DNA of 64,000 nt from Kitasatospora sp. NBC_00458 (GTDB lineage: Bacteria; Actinomycetota; Actinomycetes; Streptomycetales; Streptomycetaceae). A program made the translations under genes and the position numbers. This document shows positions 37,853 through 47,175 of this stretch, in pieces (position 1 is the stretch's first letter; each line of letters begins with the position of its first letter). The DNA lies in NCBI RefSeq assembly GCF_036013975.1, contig NZ_CP107904.1, positions 4,651,001 through 4,715,000 of the forward strand, read 5' to 3'. Below the pieces are notes generated by a model. It had not been told where the DNA came from. It was given only the letters and a program-made list of their open reading frames with translations, and did no database searches.

Positions 37853-38249
37853 GCGGCGCGGGCCGAAGCTCCTGACCGTCCCCGCCGGGGACCGCTCCCT
37901 CGGCTGGGCGCTGCGCGCCGCCAACGGGCGGCAGCTCGGCGTCGGCGTGCGCACCTACCGCGGTGAGGCGGAACTCGCCGACGCCCTGCGGGAACTGATC
38001 ATCGAACGGGCCGCGCTACGATGTACCGTCGGGCAGTCCGAGGCGCGGCTCTGGGTCTGGACGGCGTACCTGCCGCTCCGCACCACCCGCCCGGGCGCCG
38101 CCGACGCGGCCGGCCCGGTGGCGCGCAGCGCCCGCGGCTACCTGAGACGGGACCAGTGCCAGGCCGGGGTCGAGGGCTTCCGGGCCGGACTGCAGCACCT
38201 GGGGCAGGAGCTGCGCCGGCTCGGGCGCGACGGGCAGTGGCCCTGGTAG
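37842..38249 (+). CDS. second DUF1508-like small protein
   Basis: 135 aa. The start overlaps the end of the preceding gene. The segment WALRAANGRQLGVGVRTYRG then EAELADALREL aligns with the same block of the upstream protein, so the two look like diverged paralogues. The C-terminal half is Arg/Gln-rich and helical (VEGFRAGLQHLGQELRRLG). No enzyme motif is seen. The gene is probably expressed with its neighbour. Confidence 0.6.
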   Translation: MAAERRGPKLLTVPAGDRSLGWALRAANGRQLGVGVRTYRGEAELADALRELIIERAALRCTVGQSEARLWVWTAYLPLRTTRPGAADAAGPVARSARGYLRRDQCQAGVEGFRAGLQHLGQELRRLGRDGQWPW

Positions 38250-38708
38250 TCCGGGCACAGCCCGTTCCGGCCCCTCGTGGGCCCGCCCCTCCCGCATGGC
38301 CCGCATGGCCCGTGTCGCCCCGGCGCGCGTGCGGCCCCGCCGTTTCCCCAGCTCGACCACCTCGTACCGTGTCCGCGGTGCCGCTCCGAGTCCGCCCCCT
38401 TTCCCCCTCTTCCGGTGAAGCGCAGGTTTCCGGCAAACCCCCGAGTCGACACCTGGAGAAGAACGTCATCGGCCTCCGACCTGCGGATTTACCACCCTCC
38501 GCGGCTGGGCTGACCAGTCACTAAACCTCTCTGAACCGAGATATCGACAATCCCCCGCCACCCCGGACCACCCTTCCGACGGAACCGCGCCGACCGACAG
38601 GATCGGCACTGCCGGAGAGGCCGCCGCGGACGCGGTCAGCCGGCCCCGGGACTGACAACCAGTACCCGGGCAAGCGATGTACGTCTCTCCCACCGGAGGA
38701 ACAGGAAC
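38250..38708 (+). promoter_or_regulatory. 459-bp leader/intergenic region before the Pst-like locus
   Basis: No convincing gene is seen. The first 150 bp are Pro-codon-like GC-rich sequence with several short inverted repeats. From about 38460 composition becomes less GC-rich and should hold the promoter of the first PstS-like gene. I looked for tandem GTTCACC-type PHO boxes and found none. A good ribosome site (GGAGGAACAGGAAC) precedes 38709. Confidence 0.45.
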
Positions 38709-39782
38709 ATGCGCAAGACCGCTGCCAAGCTGCTCGCCGCCGCCGCCCTCGCGACCTCGGTCGTCACCGTCGCGAGCGGCACCGCCGTCGCCGACCCGTC
38801 GACGCTGCCGACCCTGCCGCTCGCCCAGGACATCGTGGGCGTCGGCTCGGACACCACCCAGGCCGTCCTGAACGGCCTCTCGGCCGGCTACAACGCCTCC
38901 CTGCCCGTTGGCAGCACCCTGCCGCGCCTCTACAGCTGGGACGCGACCGGCTCCTCGACGATCGTCACCAAGACCGGTGCCATCACCACCCCCGCGTTCA
39001 ACCGCCCGAACGGCTCCGGCGCCGGCATCACCGCGCTGAACAACACCACCAGCACCACGGTGGACTTCGCCCGCTCCTCGCGCGGCCCGCAGACCGGTGA
39101 CCCGGCCACCGACATCTTCGTCACCCTGGGCAAGGACGCGGTCTCCTGGGCGGCCAAGTCGGGCGGCAACGCGCCGTCCAACCTGACCACCGCCCAGCTC
39201 AAGGGCATCTACGAGTGCACCATCACCAACTGGACGCAGATCAGCGCGTCCCTGCCGAACGCCACCATCAAGCCCTTCCTGCCGCAGACCAACTCCGGCA
39301 CCCGGTCCTTCTTCCTGAAGGCCATCGGCGGCGCCACCGCCGTCGTCCCGGGCACCTGCGTCACGGCCAACCCGCTCGTCCAGGAGAACCAGGGCACCGA
39401 CCCGGTCCTGAACGACGTCAACGCGGTCGTTCCCTACTCCGTCGCCCACTACATCGGCCAGGTCTTCAACGGCCACGCCTCGGGCAGCGACGCCCAGGGC
39501 CCGCTGACCATCCGCGACATCAACAGCATCGCGCCGGTCAGCACCGCCACCCCGAAGGTCATCAACTCCTCCTTCGCCGCCACCGCCTACGGCCGCGTGA
39601 TCTACAACGTGGTCCGCGAGGCCGAGTGGACCGCGACCGACGCCCACGGCACCGCGCTGCGTGCCATCTTCGGTGTCGGCGGCTGGATCTGCACCACCAA
39701 CGGTGCGGGCTCCGCGATCATCAAGGACCACGGCTTCCTGGCCCTCCCGAACGGCGCCTGCGGCTCGACCACCCACGCCTGA
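38709..39782 (+). CDS. secreted PstS-like substrate-binding protein 1
   Basis: 357 aa with a signal peptide (KTAAKLLAAAALATSVVTVA, cut near AVA). The mature part begins AQDIVGVGSDTTQAVLNGL, a periplasmic-binding fold start. It continues with DFARSSRGP, LGKDAVSWAAK, TTAQLKGIYECTITNW and NSGTRSFFL. The SGT of the phosphate-binding RSDGSGT motif is kept, but the Arg and Asp before it are not. There is no lipobox, so the protein is secreted rather than lipid-anchored. It is first of three tandem paralogues. Confidence 0.8.
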   Translation: MRKTAAKLLAAAALATSVVTVASGTAVADPSTLPTLPLAQDIVGVGSDTTQAVLNGLSAGYNASLPVGSTLPRLYSWDATGSSTIVTKTGAITTPAFNRPNGSGAGITALNNTTSTTVDFARSSRGPQTGDPATDIFVTLGKDAVSWAAKSGGNAPSNLTTAQLKGIYECTITNWTQISASLPNATIKPFLPQTNSGTRSFFLKAIGGATAVVPGTCVTANPLVQENQGTDPVLNDVNAVVPYSVAHYIGQVFNGHASGSDAQGPLTIRDINSIAPVSTATPKVINSSFAATAYGRVIYNVVREAEWTATDAHGTALRAIFGVGGWICTTNGAGSAIIKDHGFLALPNGACGSTTHA

Positions 39783-39886
39783 TCCACCGCGCCACCTGTG
39801 TGAACTGCACCATCCGGCGGCCCCGGGCCTCGCGCCCGTGGCCGCCGGCCACACCGGACCACCGCCGCACAGGGAGCAGGGGAACG

Positions 39887-40918
39887 ATGCGAGAGACCAT
39901 GGGCAGACTGCTCGCCGTCGCCGCGATCACCGGCTCGCTGGCGGGCCTGACCTCCGGGGCAGCCACGGCCGACCAGCCCGTGACCCCGAAGCCGAGCGAC
40001 ATCGTCGGCGTCGGGGCGCAGACCACCGGGCCGCTGTTCAACGAGCTGTCCACCGGTTACAACGGGTTCCTGACGGGGAACGGTGACACGACCTCGCCGA
40101 GGCTCTACAGCTTCGACTCGACGGGGTCCGCGACGATCGTCCCGAACCAGGGGGCGCAGCCGATCGGCCGGCCGACGGGGGCCAACTCCGGTCTGAGCGC
40201 GCTCAACGCGATACCCAGCGACATCGACTTCGTCCGTACGGACCGGGCTCCGCAGGTGGGTGACCCTGCGTCGAACCTCTTCGTCGCCTTCGCGAAGGAC
40301 GCCGTCTCCTGGGCGGCCAAGGACGGCGGCAACGCCCCGCCGAACCTGACCACCGCCCAGCTCAAGGGCATCTACAACTGCACCATCACCAACTGGCAGC
40401 AGATCGACCCGGCGCTGCCGAACGCGACCATCAAGCCCTACCTCCCGGACGCGGGCTCCGGAACGCGGTCGTTCTTCCTCAACGCGATCGGCCTCCAGCT
40501 GTGGAGCCTCTGCGTGACGACCGGTCCCAGTGAGAACCAGGGCGTCGACCCGCAGCTGAACGACCCGAACGCGGTGTTCCCCTACTCGGTCGGCCACTAC
40601 ATCGGCCAGGTCTACTACGGGCACAGCACCCCGCAGGACTCCGCCGGCCCGCTGACCATCCGGAACATCAACGGCGTCGCGCCGGTCAGCCCGGGGACCA
40701 ACACGACCAACTACGCCTTCGCTGCGACGGCGTTCGGGCGGGTCCTCTACAACGTCGTGCGGCAGGCCGAGTGGACGGCCACCTCCACGCAGGGCACCGC
40801 ACTGCGCGCGATCTTCGGCTCCTCGGGCTACATCTGCGCCAAGGCCGGCCCCGTCGTCAGGAGCTACGGCTTCCTCACGCTGCCCTCCGTGGCCTGCGGT
40901 TCCACCACGCACTCCTGA
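39887..40918 (+). CDS. secreted PstS-like substrate-binding protein 2
   Basis: 343 aa from ATG 39887 with AGGGAGCAGGGG upstream; ATG 39899 is an alternative. Signal peptide, then DIVGVGAQTTGPLFNELSTG, DFVRTDRAPQ, TTAQLKGIYNCTITNW and GSGTRSFFLNAIG. It is clearly paralogous to the 38709 product across its full length, sharing the C-terminal FLxLPxxACGSTTH pattern. SGT is retained. It is probably cotranscribed with genes 1 and 3. Confidence 0.8.
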   Translation: MRETMGRLLAVAAITGSLAGLTSGAATADQPVTPKPSDIVGVGAQTTGPLFNELSTGYNGFLTGNGDTTSPRLYSFDSTGSATIVPNQGAQPIGRPTGANSGLSALNAIPSDIDFVRTDRAPQVGDPASNLFVAFAKDAVSWAAKDGGNAPPNLTTAQLKGIYNCTITNWQQIDPALPNATIKPYLPDAGSGTRSFFLNAIGLQLWSLCVTTGPSENQGVDPQLNDPNAVFPYSVGHYIGQVYYGHSTPQDSAGPLTIRNINGVAPVSPGTNTTNYAFAATAFGRVLYNVVRQAEWTATSTQGTALRAIFGSSGYICAKAGPVVRSYGFLTLPSVACGSTTHS

Positions 40919-40982
40919 CCGACCCGCCGTGCGGCCGCGCCGGCCGCCCACCCTCGACGACTTCCTCCGGAGGACCGGAATC

Positions 40983-42086
40983 ATGCGCAAGGCCTTCCTC
41001 AGGCTCCTGGTGAGCAGTGTTCTCGCCTGTTCACTCGCCGGTGGTGTCAGCGGTACCGCTACCGCCGATCCCGCCGGGACCCCGCGGGCCGAGGACATCG
41101 TCGGGGTCGGTGGCCACACGACCGGGCCGGTGCTCAGCGCGCTCTCCGCGGCGTACAACGCCCACCTGGCCGGCACCGGCGACACGGTCTCGCCGCGGCT
41201 CTACAGCTGGGACGCCTTCGGGCCTTCGCCGATCGTTCCGAAGGCGGGTTCCACGCCGATCGGCAGGCCGATCGGTGCCGAGGCGGGGCTGATCGCGCTG
41301 GACGGCAGGCCGACCGGCGGCGCGGCGGGCCTGAGCGCGCTGAACGGCACCACCGGTGGGACCGTGGACTTCGCCAGAGTGGAGCGGCCGCCGAGTTACA
41401 CCGCCGGCGACCCGGCTTCGGACCTCTTCGTCGCGTTGGGCAAGGACGCGGTGTCCTGGGCGGCCAAGGACGGCGGGCACGCGCCGCCGAACCTGAGCAC
41501 GGCGCAGCTCAAGGGCATCTACGAGTGCACCGTCACCAACTGGCGACAGATCGATCCGTCGTTGCCCAACGCCGTCATCAAGCCCTACCTCCCGCACTAC
41601 GGGGCGGCCCTCAAGTGGGTCTTCCTGAAAGCTCTCGGTGGTAGCGGGACAGCGATCCAACCGGGAGCGTGCGTGGTCTCCGGAGTCCAGGAGGACCAGG
41701 GGACCGACCCGGTCCTGAACGATCCGGACGTCGTCGTCCCGTACTCCGTCGGCCACTACATCGGCCAGGTGTTCGGCGGCCGTTCGCAGGGCAGCGACGC
41801 CGCGGGTCCGCTGACCGTCCGCAGTGTCAACGGGATCGCACCAGTCGCCGACACGGCTGCCGGCAAGAGCATCAACACGGCCTTCGCCGTGACCGCCTAC
41901 GGCCATGCGATCTACAACGTGGTCCGATCGGAGGAGTGGAACGGCACGGGTGCGCACAGCGCGGCCCTGCGGAACATCTTCGGCACCTCGGGTTGGATCT
42001 GCGGCACCGCCGGCGCCGAGGTGATCCGGAGCTACGGCTTCCTGGCACTCCCGACGATGGCCTGCGGTTCCGTCACCCACAGCTGA
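40983..42086 (+). CDS. secreted PstS-like protein 3, ligand motif lost
   Basis: 367 aa from ATG 40983, with GGAGGACCGG upstream. It has the same secreted binding-protein layout as its two upstream paralogues (DIVGVGGHTTGPVLSALSAA and STAQLKGIYECTVTNW). At the ligand loop it reads PHYGAALKWVFLKAL where the others have SGTRSFFL, so the SGT residues are missing. An imperfect duplication of about 15 residues (IGRPIGAEAGLIALD / GRPTGGAAGLSALNG) sits near position 100. It may have lost phosphate binding. Confidence 0.78.
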   Translation: MRKAFLRLLVSSVLACSLAGGVSGTATADPAGTPRAEDIVGVGGHTTGPVLSALSAAYNAHLAGTGDTVSPRLYSWDAFGPSPIVPKAGSTPIGRPIGAEAGLIALDGRPTGGAAGLSALNGTTGGTVDFARVERPPSYTAGDPASDLFVALGKDAVSWAAKDGGHAPPNLSTAQLKGIYECTVTNWRQIDPSLPNAVIKPYLPHYGAALKWVFLKALGGSGTAIQPGACVVSGVQEDQGTDPVLNDPDVVVPYSVGHYIGQVFGGRSQGSDAAGPLTVRSVNGIAPVADTAAGKSINTAFAVTAYGHAIYNVVRSEEWNGTGAHSAALRNIFGTSGWICGTAGAEVIRSYGFLALPTMACGSVTHS

Positions 42087-42274
42087 CCGGTCCGGTTACT
42101 CTCGCCCGCCGTGGGCATCCGGCAGTGGCCCACGGTCCGCAGGAGAGCGGCTCAGCACAGAAGCTTCGGACGTTCGGCCCCGCCGGGCAGTGCGGGACGG
42201 GACGACCGTCGAGGCGACCTCCTGGCCGCCTGCTCCACCCAGCACAACATCTCATCTCTCCTTAGGAGTCCAGC

Positions 42275-42874
42275 ATGTCCCGTACCCGCGCCCGTCTCGC
42301 CGCCACTGGTGCCGTCGTCGTCCTCGCCGTCACCGGTATGAGTGGTGCGGCCGTCGCCGACACGGCCCCGGCGAGCACGCCGTCCACCGGCAGCGCGGTG
42401 GTCAACTCCAGCACCGCTTTCCTCAAGGACCAGGCGCTCAACGGCATCGTCGTCATCCCGCTGCCGACCGCGTCCCCCTCGTACGACAGCGTCACCGGTA
42501 TCTCCACCACCTTCCCCGTGACCGCCGGTTCGGCGAACCTCTCCGGTTACTACGGCGACATCGACCTCGGTGGCGGCCTGCTCTTCGTCAACGTCTTCAC
42601 CGGCAAGAGCGCCACCTTCAAGAAGCTGCACTTCAGCGTCGACAACTGGCAGATCACCGGCGTGCCGGTCGGCGGCACCGAGTCGGTCGCCCTGCTGGAC
42701 CCGGCCGGCAACAGCCAGATCGGCCGCAACGGCACCACCCAGACGCTCGCTTCCTCCGACCTTCAGATCGACGCCGCCGGTGCGCAGTACCTGGACTCCA
42801 AGCTCAACACCTCCTTCTTCAAGGGCGGCCAGTCGGTCGGCTCCTTCGCGCTGACCTTCACCCAGGGCAGCTGA
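42275..42874 (+). CDS. secreted beta-rich protein of unknown function
   Basis: 199 aa with a signal peptide (RLAATGAVVVLAVTGMSGAA, cut near AVA) and no cysteine. The mature domain is beta-rich (ALNGIVVIPLPTASPSYDSV, DIDLGGGLLFVNVFTGK and KLHFSVDNWQITG). CTCCTTAGGAGT precedes the ATG by 6 nt. It lies between the PstS-like triplet and the giant binding-protein-like gene, so it is probably part of the same extracellular system. I do not recognise the family. Confidence 0.7.
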   Translation: MSRTRARLAATGAVVVLAVTGMSGAAVADTAPASTPSTGSAVVNSSTAFLKDQALNGIVVIPLPTASPSYDSVTGISTTFPVTAGSANLSGYYGDIDLGGGLLFVNVFTGKSATFKKLHFSVDNWQITGVPVGGTESVALLDPAGNSQIGRNGTTQTLASSDLQIDAAGAQYLDSKLNTSFFKGGQSVGSFALTFTQGS

Positions 42875-42907
42875 CCAGCAGTCCGGTACCGACTGCCGTA
42901 GAACGAC

Positions 42908-42931
42908 GGGCCCGCGCCACCGCGCGGGCCC
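42908..42931 (+). terminator. terminator after the secreted protein gene
   Basis: A 10-bp perfect stem (GGGCCCGCGC / GCGCGGGCCC) and a 4-nt loop, 34 bp after the stop. Confidence 0.7.
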
Positions 42932-43115
42932 GCTCGCATGCGGAGTTCCCAACTCCGGTACGGAGTCGTCGCGTTGTGTTCTCGTACATCCGGTCGACCT
43001 GATCCGGCCATGTCCGGATGGCCGAATAGTAGGCAACCGGAGCCGTCACCCTTCAACGCGACCATTCCCTCGTGCCGCCCTCGTGCGCGGCTCGCGATTC
43101 CCGGAGGTACCCGCC

Positions 43116-45887
43116 ATGAGAATCCGCGTACCCGACCCGAGAGACAGAGGGCGGTGGCGCCGGCGACTACCGGCGTTGGCGCTCGTATGGGCGGTGGTGG
43201 CGGCACTGGTGACGGTCCCGGTCGGGCTCGGGACGGTGACCGAAGCGCGCGCCGCGTCGTCGAAGACGGTACCGGGGCCGAGGGTTTGGGTGCCGGGCGC
43301 GGAGCCGGGAACGGGCAGCTACGGTCTGGCGGGGAGCGTCACCGTCGCACAGACCGAGAACCTCCAGGACCAGGTGATCCAGGTCTCGTGGAGCGGCTTC
43401 ACGCCGACCGTGAAGCTCGACGGAACCCCGGCCACCAGCGCCCAGCCGCGGGACCCGACCATTCTCTACCCGGTGCGGATCTACCAGTGCCGCGGGGTGG
43501 ACCCGGCACCCGGCGACTGCTACGGCAACGGACTCTACGGCGGCGACCCGGCGCTCGGGTTCGAACAGCCCTTCCCGGGGCCGGGTAAGAGCGCGCCGGA
43601 CCTGCCGACGAACATGCGGATCGCCCCGACCGGCGCCGACGGGTCCGGCTCGGCCGAGATCGAGGTCCGGTCCGCCCGCCTCAGCCCGTCCCTCGGGTGC
43701 GACTCCCGGCACCGCTGCTCCATCGTCGTGGAACCCAACTACGGTGGCGACGCGGTGGACATGTACCAGGAGCACGACGGCGTCGCGGACTGCGACCGCC
43801 ACATCTACGACATCGACGGTGTCTTCAACTTCGCCAGCGACTTCCCCATCGAAGGCTCCACGAACTGGAAGAGCCAGGCGTACGCCGGGGAGCAGTGCGC
43901 GTGGAAGAACCGGACGGTCATCCCGATCGACTTCACCGCCACGCCGGACGACTGCAAGATGGCGCAGCCCGACGTCGCGGTGGCCGGCCTGGAGATGGCC
44001 AACCGCGCCATGCAGCAGTGGATCACCGGTCTCTGCCTCGCCTCCTCCCCGCTGGCCGTGCAGTACAGCTCCGGCGGCGGTGAGCCGCAGGCCCGGCAGG
44101 GCTTCCTGCGCGGCAGCCGCATCGACGTCGCGCTGACCGCGCTCCCGGACCGGGAGACCCCGGTGCGACCGTACGTCTACTCGCCCGTCGCGAACAGCGG
44201 TATCTCGATCGGCTACCTGGTGGACGACGCGTCCGGGCGGCAGATCCGCGACATGCGGCTCAACGCCCGACTGGTCGCGAAGATGCTGACCCAGAGCTAC
44301 AAGACCGCCGGGCTGATCGTCATGCCCTCGGTCGAGGGGAATCCGAGCTGCATCTTCACCGATGAGGAGTTCCTCTCGCTGAACCGGCTCTCGGCGGCCA
44401 GCGGTCTCACCTGGCCGTCCTGCAGCGGCCCCGAGAAGTCCCTGCCGATCGTGCTGGGCACGTCGACCGACGTCACCAACCAGCTGACCTCGTGGATCGC
44501 GAACGACCCCGAGGCCGCACGGTTCCTGGAGGGCGAGCGCGACCCGTGGGGCACCCGGGTCAACTCGCGCTACCTGCGCCCGGACTTCCCCGGCTTCCCG
44601 ATCGACCAGCTGATCCGGCAGGACGACACCGGCGCCGTGGACAAGCCCGGTGAGGAGCCGCTGCCCGACCACCTGAAGCACTGGAAGCAGTACGAGTGGA
44701 ACCCCCTCCAGACCAGCCTGAACGATGTGCTGAGGCACATGCAGCAGGGTCAGGTGACGGCCAAGCACGCGGTCCTGGATGGTGAGGGGAACCACAGCTC
44801 GCTGCCTGCCCAGCCGATCGGCGAGCGGACGCTCTTCGCGGTCCTGGACAGTGCACAGGCCAAGGCATACGCCATCCCGGAGGCATCACTCCAGAACGCG
44901 GCCGGCACCTTCGTGTCGCCGACGCGGGACACCATCCAGGCAGCGGTGGCGGACATGCCGCTGGACGTCGTCACCGGCACGCAGCAGCTGCCCTACGGGC
45001 AGTCGGACACGGCCTACTCCCGGGACCAGCGCGCGTACCCGCTGGCCATGGTGCAGTACGCGATGGTGCCGACCGGCAACCTGGCGGCGGAGAAGGCGGT
45101 TGCGGTCGCGAAGTTCCTCGGGACGGTCGCCGACACCGGCCAGATGTACGGCGTCGAGCCGGGCCGCCTGCCCGAGGGCTTCCTCGCGCTGACCAAGGCG
45201 CAGCGGGCGCAGGCCCAGGACGCGGTGAAGCACGTGACCGCGCAGGACGGCACGTGGCCGGGGAACCAGAAGCCCCCGACCAAGCCGGGCGGCGGGGAGA
45301 CCCCCTCCACGACCGGTGGAACGGATGGCGGAACGACGAGCACCGGCGGCACTTCGACGGGCGGGACCTCGACGGGCGGCACCTCGACCGGCGGGACCTC
45401 GACTGGTGGGACCTCGGGTACGGGCGGTAGCGGTAGCACCGGCACGACCGGTACCGACACCACGCCGGTCACGGACAACGGCAGCACTGGGTCCACCTCC
45501 GGTTCGTCGGGAAGCTCCGGTTCGTCCGGTACTTCGGGCGGCACTGACACGTCCGGTACTTCGGGCGGTACGGGTACTTCCGGTACCAGCGGTGCGACAG
45601 GCGGCGTGCCCGCCCCGGCGGCGACCGCCCCCGCCGCTGCCAAGCCGGCGGCGAGCGCGGCACCGACCAAGAACGGCGCCCCGCTCGCGGCGGCGCCGGT
45701 GGCGGCCGGTTCGCCGTCGGCGGACCGGTCGGGCAGCGCCCGGCTGCTGCTGCCGATCGCCCTGATCGCCGGCCTGGTGCTGCTGGTCGGCGGCCCGGCG
45801 GCGCTCGTTCTGGGCGGCACCCCGGCCGGCGCGCGGCTGACCGCCGCCACCCGCGGGGTCTGGGCGCGGATCCGCCGCAGCCCCTGA
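43116..45887 (+). CDS. giant membrane-anchored PstS-like surface protein
   Basis: 923 aa from ATG 43116 with GGAGG upstream. Signal peptide (ALALVWAVVAALVTVPVGLG), then a unique Cys-containing N-terminal domain (about 50-260). A periplasmic-binding-like domain (about 265-700) shows segments that line up with the PstS at 48453: VQYSSGGGEPQARQGF, SRIDVALTALPD, VYSPVANSGISIGYLVDD and AYPLAMVQYAMVP. A Thr/Gly/Ser-repeat stalk (about 725-840) and a C-terminal helix with basic tail (LLLPIALIAGLVLLVGG) end it. The canonical DGSGT is absent; ligand unknown. Confidence 0.75.
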   Translation: MRIRVPDPRDRGRWRRRLPALALVWAVVAALVTVPVGLGTVTEARAASSKTVPGPRVWVPGAEPGTGSYGLAGSVTVAQTENLQDQVIQVSWSGFTPTVKLDGTPATSAQPRDPTILYPVRIYQCRGVDPAPGDCYGNGLYGGDPALGFEQPFPGPGKSAPDLPTNMRIAPTGADGSGSAEIEVRSARLSPSLGCDSRHRCSIVVEPNYGGDAVDMYQEHDGVADCDRHIYDIDGVFNFASDFPIEGSTNWKSQAYAGEQCAWKNRTVIPIDFTATPDDCKMAQPDVAVAGLEMANRAMQQWITGLCLASSPLAVQYSSGGGEPQARQGFLRGSRIDVALTALPDRETPVRPYVYSPVANSGISIGYLVDDASGRQIRDMRLNARLVAKMLTQSYKTAGLIVMPSVEGNPSCIFTDEEFLSLNRLSAASGLTWPSCSGPEKSLPIVLGTSTDVTNQLTSWIANDPEAARFLEGERDPWGTRVNSRYLRPDFPGFPIDQLIRQDDTGAVDKPGEEPLPDHLKHWKQYEWNPLQTSLNDVLRHMQQGQVTAKHAVLDGEGNHSSLPAQPIGERTLFAVLDSAQAKAYAIPEASLQNAAGTFVSPTRDTIQAAVADMPLDVVTGTQQLPYGQSDTAYSRDQRAYPLAMVQYAMVPTGNLAAEKAVAVAKFLGTVADTGQMYGVEPGRLPEGFLALTKAQRAQAQDAVKHVTAQDGTWPGNQKPPTKPGGGETPSTTGGTDGGTTSTGGTSTGGTSTGGTSTGGTSTGGTSGTGGSGSTGTTGTDTTPVTDNGSTGSTSGSSGSSGSSGTSGGTDTSGTSGGTGTSGTSGATGGVPAPAATAPAAAKPAASAAPTKNGAPLAAAPVAAGSPSADRSGSARLLLPIALIAGLVLLVGGPAALVLGGTPAGARLTAATRGVWARIRRSP
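45339..45419 (+). repeat. 15-bp tandem repeat encoding GGTST units
   Basis: Five consecutive near-identical 15-bp units (ACCTCGACGGGCGGC type) encode Gly-Gly-Thr-Ser-Thr repeats in the stalk of the giant surface protein. Copy number is likely to vary between strains. Confidence 0.75.
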
Positions 45888-45904
45888 CACCGCCCGGTCG
45901 GTGA

Positions 45905-45942
45905 GGACTCGGCGGGGCCGCCGTCCCGGCCCCGCCGAGTCC
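45905..45942 (+). terminator. strong hairpin between the giant PstS-like gene and pstC
   Basis: A 16-bp perfect stem (45905-45920 with 45927-45942) and a 6-nt loop. It separates two blocks of the locus and implies a separate or attenuated pstCA transcript. Confidence 0.8.
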
Positions 45943-46048
45943 GCGTCCCGGCGCCTTCTCCTCCCGGGGAGATCGCGCCCGGCCTCCTCACCGCCCCCCG
46001 TGACCCCTGGACCGAGCAGTTCCCACCGAGCGCGCCGGAGAGCAGACC

Positions 46049-47068
46049 ATGACAGCCGCCGCCGAGCCCGCGGCACCGTTCGCCGAGGCTCCACGCCAGC
46101 CCGACCCCGACGTACCCCGCACCATCACCGCCCCCGCCACGCCCGGCGACCGGGTGTTCCGCGGCATGCTGCGGACCGCGGGCCTCTCGGTCTTCGCGAT
46201 CATGGGGCTGATCGCGTTCTTCCTGATCCTGCGCGGCGCCGAGGCTCTGCGCGTGGTCGGTTTCGACTTCTTCACCGAGAAGAAGTGGCAGACCCAGGCC
46301 GGTAACTTCGGCATCGCCGCCGTGCTGCCGAACGGCATCCTGATCGCCCTCATCGCACTGGTGATCGCCGTTCCCGTCGCGATCACCACGGCGGTCTTCA
46401 TCTCCGAGTACGCGCCGGTGCGGCTTCGCGCGACGCTGATCTCGCTGGTCGACCTGATGGCGGCGATCCCCAGCATCGTCTACGGGCTCTGGGGACTGTT
46501 CTTCCTCCAGCCGCAGATCATCGGGCTCGCGCGCTGGGCGTCCAACCACCTCGGCGACGCGATCCCCTTCCTCAAGGTGCGTACCGGCGACATCGCGACC
46601 TCCTACACCTCGTCGACCTTCGTCGCGGGCGTGGTGGTCTCCCTGATGATCATTCCGATCATCATCTCGCTCAGTCGTGAGGTGTTCTCGCAGGCCCCGC
46701 AGGGCGAGCGCGAGGGCGCGTACGCGCTGGGCTCCACCCGCTGGGGGATGGTGCGCACGGTGGTGCTGCCGTTCGGGCGGGGCGGTGTGATCGGGGCCGT
46801 GATGCTCGGCTTCGGCCGCGCGATGGGCGAGACCATCGCCGTCGCCCTGATCATCTCGCCGAGCTTCAAGACCATGACCCACGTGCTGGAGAACGGCGGC
46901 AACTCGATCTCCGCGCTGATCGCGCTGCGGTTCGGCGAGTCGGACGCACTGGCCCTCTCTGCGCTGATGCTGGCAGGCCTGGTCCTGTTCGGGATCACCC
47001 TGCTGGTCAACGTCGTGGCGAGCTTCGTGATCTCCCGCTCCCGCTCCGGCGCGGCGACGGCGGACTGA
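46049..47068 (+). CDS. pstC: phosphate-type ABC transporter permease PstC
   Basis: 339-aa membrane permease with six helices after a cytosolic N-terminus. PstC blocks seen are GFDFFTEKKWQTQAGNFGIA, DLMAAIPSIVYGLWGLFFL, EGAYALGSTRWGMVRTVVLP (the EAA loop that contacts PstB) and GRAMGETIAVALIIS. With PstA it forms the phosphate channel. It is followed after 107 bp by pstA. Confidence 0.93.
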   Translation: MTAAAEPAAPFAEAPRQPDPDVPRTITAPATPGDRVFRGMLRTAGLSVFAIMGLIAFFLILRGAEALRVVGFDFFTEKKWQTQAGNFGIAAVLPNGILIALIALVIAVPVAITTAVFISEYAPVRLRATLISLVDLMAAIPSIVYGLWGLFFLQPQIIGLARWASNHLGDAIPFLKVRTGDIATSYTSSTFVAGVVVSLMIIPIIISLSREVFSQAPQGEREGAYALGSTRWGMVRTVVLPFGRGGVIGAVMLGFGRAMGETIAVALIISPSFKTMTHVLENGGNSISALIALRFGESDALALSALMLAGLVLFGITLLVNVVASFVISRSRSGAATAD

Positions 47069-47175
47069 GCCGTGGCCGACCAGACACCCAAGGCAGATCC
47101 GAGGTCCGCGGCGAGCCGCAGTACCCGCCACCGGCTCCACCGGCCGCTGCCGCCCCGTTGTGAAGGGACGCACCG

